A model generated the notes under the pieces. That model was given only the letters and a program-made list of their open reading frames with translations. It did no database searches and was not told the origin of the DNA. From the NCBI RefSeq assembly GCF_016464305.1, contig NZ_JAEIOJ010000002.1, positions 620,001-684,000 of the forward strand: a stretch of DNA of 64,000 bases. Direction: 5' to 3'. Positions 57,883 to 64,000 of the stretch are shown piece after piece. Source of the DNA: Umezawaea beigongshangensis (GTDB lineage Bacteria > Actinomycetota > Actinomycetes > Mycobacteriales > Pseudonocardiaceae). The translations under genes were made by a program, and so were the position numbers. The stretch's first letter is position 1, and each line of letters opens with the position of its first letter.

Positions 57883-60120
57883 TCAGCGGAGCACGTCGGC
57901 ACCGTCGCTGAGCGGGGAGAACGCCGTGCGGTCGTCGGTCAGCAGGGACAGCCGCGCGCCACCGATGTCGAAGTACAGGCCCAGCACCTTCAGCCGACCC
58001 TCCCGCACCGCCGTGCGCACCACCGGCAGCCGCTCCAGGGCGGCGACCTGCACGGCCACGTTCACCATCGACAGCTGGTCGGCCTCGCTGCTCCCCTCCG
58101 GCGCGGCGGGGTGCCCGGCGCGCAGGGCGGCCAGGCTCGGCACCCCGGCCTCCAGCCACCGGCCCAGCGGGTCGTCACCGCCAGCCGCTCCGGCCAGCAG
58201 CGCCTGCATCGCGCCGCAGCCGGAGTGACCGCACACCACCAGCGCCGGGACCCGCAGCACGTCCACCGCGTAGTGCACCGACGCCTCGACGCCGTCGTCG
58301 CCGTGCGGGGCGAGGTTGCCCACGTTGCGCACGGTGAACAGGTCCCCCGGCCCGCTGCTGGTGATCACGTTGGGCACCACGCGGGAGTCGGCGCAGGTCA
58401 GGAACAGCGCGTGCGGTTCCTGCGACCCGCTCAACCCCTCGAACACCGGCCGCAGCAGCGGCGCCGACCTCCGGTGGTACTCCTGCACACCGGACACCAG
58501 GGGACGCGCCGCTTCGTCGTGCTCGCCGTGGCGCTGCTCGGGCAGGGAGCCCTGCCAGGACGACCACGGCCCGAACCACCGGGGCGGCACGAGCCGCGGA
58601 TCGCGGTGCGACATGCCGCTGCCGATGCCCGACACCTCGTCCACGTGCACCGGACCGCCACCGCGCTCGTGCTGCTCGCGCCACGTCGACAGGTGCTCGA
58701 ACGCGGTGTGGTCGAGGAAGTCCACGACGAGTTCGACGTCGACCGGTGCGCCGTCGGGAATCCTGGCCAGCACCCGCGACAGGCGCGGGACGGACAGGAA
58801 GCTCAGCGTTCCCTCGACCACGACCGTCCAGTGCTCCGGTGCCCCGGACTGCGGCGTGGGCCGCGCGGTGACCTTCGCCCACACCACGCGGCGGACCATC
58901 AGCGCGACCGAGAGGACGAGACCGATGACGACTCCCGTGAGCAGGTCGAGGAACACGACGCAGAGAACGGTCACCAGGTAGACGGGCAGCTCGGAGTGCC
59001 GGTGCGCGGTGCGCACGTCGACCGGCTTGACGAGCTTGAGGCCGACGTGGACCAGCAGTCCGGCGAGCGCCGCCATCGGCACCTGCTCGATCAGCGCCAC
59101 GAGCAGCAGGGAGAACAGCAGCACCCACACGGCGTGCAGGACCGCCGAGGCCCTGGTGCGCGCACCGGAGGCGACGTTGGTGGAGCTGCGCACGATGACC
59201 CCGGTGACGGGCAGGCCGCCGAGCAGACCGGACAGGGTGTTGGCAGCGCCCTGTCCGACCAGCTCGCGGTCCAGGTCGGCGCGCTTGCCGCTGCCGCTGA
59301 GCTTGTCCACCGCGACGGCCGACAGCAGGCTCTCCACGCTGGCGATGACCGTCATGGTGAACACGGCCAGCGCGAGCGCGCCCCACCGGCCGTCGGGCAG
59401 CGCCGGGAGCTGGACGGAGTCCAGCAGCGAGCCGGGCAGCTCCACCCGGTCGACGTTCCAGGAGAGCGCCGAGCTGAGCGCGGTGACGCCGACGACCGCG
59501 ACCAGCGAGGCCGGGACGCGCCGCACGAGCTTCGGCAGCAGCGGCCAGACGAGCAGGACGGCCAGCACGAGCAGGCCGACCACGGCGGCGGGGGTGTGCA
59601 CGCCGAGGAGCTGCGCGGGCAGCTCGACCACGTTCTCCAGCGCCCCGGTGCCCGGACTGCCGCCCAGCAGCACGTGGAGCTGGGCGAGCGCGATGGTGAT
59701 GCCGATGCCCGCCAGCATCCCGTGCACGACGGCGGGTGAGATGGCGAGCGCCACGCGCGCGACCCGGCTGAGCCCGAGGACGATCTGGAGCAGACCCGCC
59801 ACGACGGTGACGGCGCAGGTGACGGCCCAGCCGAACTGGTCGACGAAGCCCGCCACGACGACGGTGAGACCAGCGGCGGGACCGCTGACCTGCAACGAGG
59901 AGCCGCCGAGCACCCCGGCGACGATTCCGCCGACGACGGCGGCGATGAGCCCGGCGGTAACCGGGGCGTCGGAGGCGATGGCGATGCCGAGCGAGAGCGG
60001 CACGGCGACGAGGAACACGACCAGCGACGCGGGCAGGTCGTGCCGCAGATCTTCTCGGGCCCACCGGCGCGCGGCCCGGAGGGGCGACGGCCGGTTCGTG
60101 GGCGCAGGACGTGCGTCCAA
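57883..60120 (-). CDS. SulP anion transporter fused to beta-carbonic anhydrase
   Basis: A 745-residue fusion. The SulP/SLC26 transporter domain (about 25-420) includes LPASLVVFLVAVPLSLGIAIASDAPV and VSGPAAGLTVVVAG. It is followed by a degenerate STAS-like region (about 425-520). A beta-carbonic anhydrase domain (about 540-745) has the zinc ligands Cys-Asp in FLTCADSRVVP (about 575) and His-Cys in VVCGHSGCGAMQ (about 631). It should import bicarbonate (or sulphate) and equilibrate it with CO2 inside the cell. The start is TTG at 60120, backed by GGAGGA 5 bases upstream. Mycobacteria carry the same fusion. Confidence 0.93.
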   Translation of the reverse strand: MDARPAPTNRPSPLRAARRWAREDLRHDLPASLVVFLVAVPLSLGIAIASDAPVTAGLIAAVVGGIVAGVLGGSSLQVSGPAAGLTVVVAGFVDQFGWAVTCAVTVVAGLLQIVLGLSRVARVALAISPAVVHGMLAGIGITIALAQLHVLLGGSPGTGALENVVELPAQLLGVHTPAAVVGLLVLAVLLVWPLLPKLVRRVPASLVAVVGVTALSSALSWNVDRVELPGSLLDSVQLPALPDGRWGALALAVFTMTVIASVESLLSAVAVDKLSGSGKRADLDRELVGQGAANTLSGLLGGLPVTGVIVRSSTNVASGARTRASAVLHAVWVLLFSLLLVALIEQVPMAALAGLLVHVGLKLVKPVDVRTAHRHSELPVYLVTVLCVVFLDLLTGVVIGLVLSVALMVRRVVWAKVTARPTPQSGAPEHWTVVVEGTLSFLSVPRLSRVLARIPDGAPVDVELVVDFLDHTAFEHLSTWREQHERGGGPVHVDEVSGIGSGMSHRDPRLVPPRWFGPWSSWQGSLPEQRHGEHDEAARPLVSGVQEYHRRSAPLLRPVFEGLSGSQEPHALFLTCADSRVVPNVITSSGPGDLFTVRNVGNLAPHGDDGVEASVHYAVDVLRVPALVVCGHSGCGAMQALLAGAAGGDDPLGRWLEAGVPSLAALRAGHPAAPEGSSEADQLSMVNVAVQVAALERLPVVRTAVREGRLKVLGLYFDIGGARLSLLTDDRTAFSPLSDGADVLR

Positions 60121-60600
60121 GGGGGTCCTCCACGACTGCTGCGGGTGAATCGGACGGTGCAGCGGAGAACGCGCGGCGGTGCGCGCGACGCCCGCACTGG
60201 CGCCGATTCCGCGTACGACGGCCCCAACGACCGATATGTCCGGTTGGTTTCCCCACAGAGCGTATCCGTGCGATTGCTCACAGTCGATCGGCCACAGTGG
60301 ACCCCACCCGAAGGTGTGCGCTACGTGCCCCCCGGACAGCGGTCGCGCACGCTGTCGCACCCCCCGCACGACGAACGCTCCACCCGCGCGGGTGATCGCG
60401 GACCGGGTGATCACGTTCCCGGCCACCGCACGTGTCCGGACACGGACGAGCCCCGGTCGAGAGCCGGTCGGGTCGTGCGACGAACAGCGGGGCGCGCACG
60501 TGCGGCCCACCACCCGCCCAGCGCCTCGTCGGCACCCCGCCGAGCTCCTCCGCGGTGGACGGAGCCGAGCCGGTTCGACCGCGCGGGAGCCTGGTACCTA
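60121..60600. other. Divergent promoter region (SulP-CA gene and membrane-protein gene)
   Basis: About 480 bp with no gene supported. It carries both promoters. A run reading CCGATATGTCCGG occurs near 60228. The striking element is the palindrome at its right end, listed separately. Confidence 0.4.
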
Positions 60601-60604
60601 ATGT
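60574..60604 (+). promoter_or_regulatory. Promoter candidate of the DUF2269-like gene
   Basis: TTCGAC (60574-60579), 19 bases, then TAATGT (60599-60604). The -10 box overlaps the left end of the 38-bp palindrome. Confidence 0.45.
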
Positions 60605-60638
60605 GTAGGCGTGCTACACATGTAGTACGCCTACACAT
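60601..60638. promoter_or_regulatory. 38-bp double palindrome (operator)
   Basis: The whole element is self-complementary except at two symmetric pairs. Outer arms are ATGTGTAGGCGT (60601-60612) and ACGCCTACACAT (60627-60638). It also resolves into two 15-bp palindromes, TGTAGGCGTGCTACA (60604-60618) and TGTAGTACGCCTACA (60621-60635), each TGTAG-N5-CTACA. It ends one base before the GGAGGA ribosome site of the next gene. Confidence 0.85.
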
Positions 60639-60647
60639 GGAGGACCC

Positions 60648-61358
60648 GTGGTGGCACGCAGATCCAGACACCTTCTGGTGTGGTTGCACGTGGTGACGTC
60701 GGTGGGCTGGGGCAGTCAGGCGGCGGCGCTGTTCGCGCTGGTGCAGTTCGGCTTCCGGATCGGCGACACCGCGGCGTTCGCCCTCGCGGAGCTGGTGGAC
60801 GTGCAGGTGCTCCAGTTCTGCGCGACCACCTCGGCGTTCAGCGGGATCGCGCTGTCCGCCCTCACGCCGTGGGGCTTCTTCCGGCACTGGTGGGTGCTCG
60901 CGAAGTTCGCGATCACGACCTCGCAGCTGTACGCGGGGATCTTCCTGCTCAGCCCGCGCCTCGGGGACGCCGCCGAGGGCGGCCCGCCGTCACCGGCGCT
61001 GCGGGTCGGGTCGCTGCTGATGGCCTCGGCCATCGCCTTCCAGGCGTGGTTGTCGACGGCCAAACCGGGACGGCGCACGCCGTGGGCACGCCACGACCGG
61101 CAGCCGGTCGCCTCCACTCGCGCGTTCGCGTTCTGCACGGCGGTCCCCGCGGCCGACCTGCTGCTCGGCGAGTTCGTGCTGGGACGGTCGATCCCGGTGC
61201 TGTCGCTGCTGGTCGCCGTCGGCCTGCCGGTGATCGGAGCGGTGCGGAGCAGGAGGTCGCGCGGCTCCGGCCGCCCGGCTCACCCGACCGGCTCGGCCTC
61301 GTTCAGGTCCTCCACCCGCACCGGGCGACGCCGGTCGAACGCCACGCCCAGACCGTAG
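60648..61358 (+). CDS. DUF2269-like integral membrane protein
   Basis: A 236-residue protein with five to six hydrophobic helices. It begins RHLLVWLHVVTSVGWGSQAAALFALVQF, where the His in the first helix followed by SxGW resembles DUF2269/CopD-like membrane proteins. The rest includes FRHWWVLAKFAITTSQLYAGIFLL. The last 40 residues are Arg-rich and overlap the convergent gene by 79 bases, probably without function. The start is GTG 60648 or GTG 60651; GGAGGA lies just upstream. It sits directly behind the 38-bp palindrome and is probably tightly repressed. Confidence 0.75.
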   Translation: MVARRSRHLLVWLHVVTSVGWGSQAAALFALVQFGFRIGDTAAFALAELVDVQVLQFCATTSAFSGIALSALTPWGFFRHWWVLAKFAITTSQLYAGIFLLSPRLGDAAEGGPPSPALRVGSLLMASAIAFQAWLSTAKPGRRTPWARHDRQPVASTRAFAFCTAVPAADLLLGEFVLGRSIPVLSLLVAVGLPVIGAVRSRRSRGSGRPAHPTGSASFRSSTRTGRRRSNATPRP

Positions 61359-61765
61359 GGGTCGCACACCGGCAGCTCCCCCTCGGTGAACACGACCAGC
61401 CACTCGTCGCCCGCGTAGAAGACGAGCCGGGGCCCGTGCAGCGGAAGCTCGGCGGGAGAGGCGTCGCGGAGCGCGGCGAGGTCGTCCCCCGCCACGCCGA
61501 AGAAGTCGGGGTGGCCCTGGATCGACTCGTGCACGAACTCCAGCGCGGCGTCGACGGCCGCGTCGACGTCGGCCAGGACCTCGGTGATCAGGGCGAGGTC
61601 GACGGCGTCGAGGTCCTCACCACCGTCGAGCACGACGTCGACGTCCACCCGCGCGCCGGAGCGCGACGTCGGCGGGGTCGCCACGTGCCACACGCGCAGC
61701 TCGTCCGGACCGCGCTCCAGGACGAGGTCGCCGACACCGGGGCGGGACGTGGTCTCCGTTTCCAT
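61280..61765 (-). CDS. Hypothetical 161-residue acidic protein
   Basis: A soluble, acidic protein (METETTSRPGVGDLVLERGPD at the start) with a helical centre (EVLADVDAAVDAALEFVHESI) and a beta-rich end (GPRLVFYAGDEWLVVFTEGELPVCDPYGLGVAFD). ATG at 61765 has AGAGGA 7 bases upstream. I recognise no family. The final WLVVF...DPYG.GV.FD stretch looks like the terminal sheet of an SMI1/SUKH-like immunity fold, but the match is too weak to claim. It is 47 bases downstream of a STAS gene on the same strand. Confidence 0.7.
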   Translation of the reverse strand: METETTSRPGVGDLVLERGPDELRVWHVATPPTSRSGARVDVDVVLDGGEDLDAVDLALITEVLADVDAAVDAALEFVHESIQGHPDFFGVAGDDLAALRDASPAELPLHGPRLVFYAGDEWLVVFTEGELPVCDPYGLGVAFDRRRPVRVEDLNEAEPVG

Positions 61766-61811
61766 GCCGTCATCCTCTCCGCCGGGCGCCGGGGCGCAAC
61801 CGGCGGGGCCG

Positions 61812-62195
61812 CTACGCGGTGCTGCGCTCGACCGCCCGGAGGGCGCTGTCCACCGTGGGGTGCAGCGACAGCAGCGCGTCGACGCCGGTCGCGCGCAGCG
61901 GGCGCAGCACGCCCCTGTGAGCGCCCACGACCGCGAGGGCCGCGCCCACGCGCTCGGCGCGGTGGTGGGTCGCGACCAGCACCTCGATGCCGGCGGAGCC
62001 CAGGAACCGCACACCGCTGAAGTCGACCACGAGCGCCGCCGGGCGGCGCGACAGCAGGTCGTCGACCTGCTCGCGCAGAGCCGGGCTGCTGCTCATGTCG
62101 AGATCACCGATCACCCGCACCACAGCGGTGTCGCCGTCGTACTCGGTGATCATCCGTGGTGAGCGGGCCGTCTCCGCGCGCACGTCCTCCAGCAC
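61812..62195 (-). CDS. STAS-domain protein (anti-sigma factor antagonist-like)
   Basis: A 127-residue STAS protein with DTAVVRVIGDLDMSSSPALREQVDDLL and AALVVDFSGVRFLGSAGIEVLVATH. The GSAG loop has the phosphorylatable Ser. GTG at 62195 follows AGGAGG by 9 bases, which rules out the long upstream frame. It may be co-transcribed with the adjoining genes. No kinase is nearby. Confidence 0.88.
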   Translation of the reverse strand: MLEDVRAETARSPRMITEYDGDTAVVRVIGDLDMSSSPALREQVDDLLSRRPAALVVDFSGVRFLGSAGIEVLVATHHRAERVGAALAVVGAHRGVLRPLRATGVDALLSLHPTVDSALRAVERSTA

Positions 62196-62298
62196 GATGA
62201 CACACCTCCTCCGAGCGCGAGGCCGCAGCGCACACCGGCCCGGCCGGGCCCATCGAGCACACGCGGCGGAAGCCGAGTCGTTTCCGTCGCGAAGGACG

Positions 62299-62724
62299 TT
62301 ACGCACTTCCCGGGGAGCCGCAACCCGTGCGCGGGCCGATCGCGGCGCGTCGCACCCGGCCGCGCGCGGAGTCCGCGACCTCCAGGACGTCCTCCTCGTG
62401 GCAGAGCTCCAGCACCCGCGTCACCACCCGGCTGGGCAGCACGCGCAGTGGAGTGCCCTGCCGGGCGCACCGACCCCTGGCCTCCAGCAGCACGGCCACC
62501 CCCACCGCTCCGAAGAAGTCCACGTCGCGCAGGTCCGCCACGACGGAGGCCGGAGCGCCGGCGAGCGCCGCGGCGAACCGGAGCTGGCGCTCCAGCATCC
62601 ACGCGGTGACCGTGTCCACCTCGCCGCTGGCCCGCACCACCACGGCGCGGCTCTCGACCCGCCGCTCGACCCGCAACCACCGCGGAGGAGAACGCCGCTC
62701 GTCCCGGCCGAACACGTCGGTCAC
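62299..62724 (-). CDS. STAS-domain protein (anti-sigma factor antagonist-like)
   Basis: A 141-residue STAS protein. RAVVVRASGEVDTVTAWMLERQLRFAAAL and ASVVADLRDVDFFGAVGVAVLLEARGR are visible. The usual Ser in the loop is replaced by Ala (FFGAVG), so phosphorylation control may be lost. GTG at 62724 follows GGGAGG by 8 bases. It lies 103 bases ahead of the next STAS gene on the same strand. Confidence 0.83.
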   Translation of the reverse strand: MTDVFGRDERRSPPRWLRVERRVESRAVVVRASGEVDTVTAWMLERQLRFAAALAGAPASVVADLRDVDFFGAVGVAVLLEARGRCARQGTPLRVLPSRVVTRVLELCHEEDVLEVADSARGRVRRAAIGPRTGCGSPGSA

Positions 62725-63151
62725 GGTGATCGCCTCCCGCTGGTTCCGCTGGTGACGACTCCGATGGTCCACCCGGTGGCCGTCGAGCGCCCGGCGAGAG
62801 GGCGTGGCGTCTCGGACTGCGGGGCAGCCGCTCAGCACCGTCGCCGAGGGTGCGCTCCGGTCCGTCCGCCACCCTCACAGCGACACGAAAGTGCGTCATG
62901 GTGACTTCGCGTTGATACGAAGCGGCGAATTCACCTTCTTCATCACCCGTACAGGTGACCGTTACTGGAAGACATCGTCTTCTCTCACACGATGGTGTGG
63001 TGGGATGGATATCGCCGAAGATCGTCGTGTATGTTCATGTCACGGCGGCCAGAAACGCCTTGCATTTGCGTCGTGAGGTTTCACCTTCGAATTGTCGATG
63101 CATTGTTGGCTGCCGCCCGATGTGACCATCCTGCTTGTTGAGGAGATCTTT
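62725..63151. other. Promoter/leader of the small secreted protein
   Basis: About 430 bp, AT-richer than the window average. No gene is supported. It carries the divergent promoters of a STAS gene and the secreted-protein gene; an unusually long leader for the latter is possible. No riboswitch fold is recognisable by eye. Confidence 0.4.
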
Positions 63152-63502
63152 GTGTTTAAGAAGGCTAGTGCTGCGGTTGCCGCAACCGCCGCCGGCATGG
63201 TGATGCTGGGTGGCATGGCGTCGGCCGATGTGGGCCCCGAGGACAGCGTCGACAACAGCGACTTCGGTCAGGTCGGCCTGCTCAACCTGAACAACACCGA
63301 CATCCTGCACAACGTCAACGTGGTTCTCGGCGTGTGCGACAACAACATCAACGTTCTGGGCATCCAGGTGCCGATCGAGGACGTGGCCAACGGCCTCAAC
63401 GTGCCGATCCTGTCCCCGGGCGAGAACGAGGCCGAGGGCAACACCCCCGACGTGTGCGCCACCGGCGGCGTGCTCGACGGCGGCTCCGGCCAGTCCAGCT
63501 GA
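63152..63502 (+). CDS. Small secreted rodlin/chaplin-like surface protein
   Basis: A 116-residue protein with a signal peptide (FKKASAAVAATAAGMVMLGGMASA, cleavage near 26). The mature part has about 90 residues, rich in Asn, Val, Asp and Gly. It starts DVGPEDSVDNSDFGQVGLLN, then LNNTDILHNVNVVLGVCDNN, then the hydrophobic INVLGIQVPIEDVANGLNVPIL, with two Cys (CDNN, VCATG). Small size, export, Asn/Val repeats and a VPI-D-V core resemble rodlins and chaplins that coat aerial hyphae. GTG at 63152 follows GAGGAG by 6-7 bases. The exact family is uncertain. Confidence 0.75.
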   Translation: MFKKASAAVAATAAGMVMLGGMASADVGPEDSVDNSDFGQVGLLNLNNTDILHNVNVVLGVCDNNINVLGIQVPIEDVANGLNVPILSPGENEAEGNTPDVCATGGVLDGGSGQSS

Positions 63503-63600
63503 GTTCCGCACCAGGGGCAGGGAGTTCACCGGGAAACACGCGGGCCTCGCGCTCGCGTTGTTCTCCGAACGTTCTCGCCACCTGCTCGGTCTGAACTGAA

Positions 63601-63649
63601 CACGAAGATGGGGCGAGACGCGCTGCACGCGTCTCGCCCCATCTTCGTG
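63601..63649 (+). terminator. Strong terminator with 22-bp perfect stem
   Basis: Arms 63601-63622 (beginning CACGAAGATGGGGCGAGACG) and 63628-63649 are fully complementary around the loop CTGCA, about 100 bases after the secreted-protein stop. Confidence 0.9.
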
Positions 63650-64000
63650 CGTTCACAGATGACCACACCGTCTGCTTCCTGCACCACGACCACGTCGTTC
63701 CCGTTGCTGGCGTCCGGCAGTGGTCGAGGCAGCTCGCACGTACGACCGAAGCGCATTTCCCCAGCACGATTTCTCGCCGTTCTTCCACGGCATCTCCCAG
63801 GGCATCTCCCACGACATCTTCCACGGCACGCAGCACTGCTCCCGTTGCCGAGCGGACGCACCAGCGAAAACGGCTTCACCGGCCGGGCGACGACGACGAA
63901 CGCGGAGCAGAGCACCGCCGGCCCGGCACCGGTTGCCGCGAGAGAAACAGCACGACGTTCCAGCACGGAGCGGGAAGTGCCGTGCCCGGCGTCGCGGTTC
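63650..64000. other. Right end: frame-broken coding-like sequence, no intact gene
   Basis: On the minus strand, protein-like stretches appear in alternating frames (for example VSLAATGAGPAVLCSAFVVV, then GAVLRAVEDVVGDALGDAVE, then NDVVVVQEADGVVICE). No single frame links them, so this is either a decayed gene or chance. A 12-bp tandem repeat lies at 63784-63830. Confidence 0.35.
63784..63830. repeat. 12-bp imperfect tandem repeat, about 4 copies
   Basis: TTCCACGGCATC, TCCCAGGGCATC, TCCCACGACATC and TTCCACGGCA follow one another. The 12-bp period keeps the reading frame. Confidence 0.75.

Noticed and set aside
63031-63141. Upstream peptide with PCICVV in the leader of the secreted-protein gene
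   Set aside because: It has no ribosome site and no link to cysteine genes; chance similarity to a cysteine attenuator peptide.

Overview
The window is very GC-rich chromosomal DNA from a filamentous actinomycete. The best fit is the Pseudonocardiales (Saccharothrix/Actinosynnema/Lentzea type), but that assignment is an inference. Supporting signs are strongly GC-biased third codon positions, many GTG/TTG starts with GGAGG-type ribosome sites, and start/stop overlaps (GTGA, TGATG). Gene content agrees: a Cvn 'conservon' signalling operon, a SARP-STAND regulator, a bacterial indole prenyltransferase and several orphan STAS proteins. I see no rRNA, tRNA, CRISPR array, transposase or phage gene.

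Layout. 1-7.1 kb: a cut-off GNAT gene, then an operon on the minus strand (GlnA4-like ligase, class I amidotransferase, aldehyde dehydrogenase, SDR, GntR regulator) divergent from an ethanolamine permease. Together they spell ethanolamine catabolism through gamma-glutamylated intermediates, with a near-repeated 26-bp site at each of the two divergent promoters. 7.2-9.9 kb: a GT-C-like membrane protein and 3-hydroxybutyryl-CoA dehydrogenase. 10.1-12.9 kb: a compact prenylated-indole module (DMATS prenyltransferase plus tryptophanase). 13.0-17.0 kb: cvnABCD. 17.2-20.5 kb: a secreted beta-propeller protein and an alr-ddl pair for D-Ala-D-Ala. 20.9-28.2 kb: a 25-residue lipoprotein gene, a SARP-STAND-TPR regulator with a small odd ORF at its 3' end, an unknown GT-B-like protein coupled to a 120-residue protein, and a second STAND-TPR protein.

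28.3-35.1 kb: purine catabolism (PucR regulator; FAD, 2Fe-2S and molybdopterin subunits of a xanthine dehydrogenase; 8-oxoguanine-deaminase-like amidohydrolase). Its molybdenum could come from the modABC operon at 44.3-47.3 kb. 35.4-37.1 kb: three STAS proteins. 37.5-44.3 kb: AraC regulator, VOC protein, UvrA-like ABC protein, MFS exporter and a TetR/flavin-monooxygenase pair, which looks like a xenobiotic resistance block. 47.5-53.1 kb: a large PLP decarboxylase and an envelope pair (tagged single-pass membrane protein plus propeller lipoprotein). 53.2-55.3 kb is decaying DNA: a frameshifted orphan gene, an EVE-like gene, and the remains of an ABC exporter next to a response regulator that has lost its phospho-acceptor Asp.

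55.4-64 kb: a DUF305 lipoprotein divergent from an LVIVD-repeat secreted protein, a SulP transporter/beta-carbonic anhydrase fusion, a membrane gene behind a 38-bp double palindrome, an unknown 161-residue protein, two more STAS proteins, and a rodlin/chaplin-like small secreted protein that ends in a 22-bp perfect terminator hairpin. The right end (63.65-64 kb) holds only frame-broken coding-like sequence.
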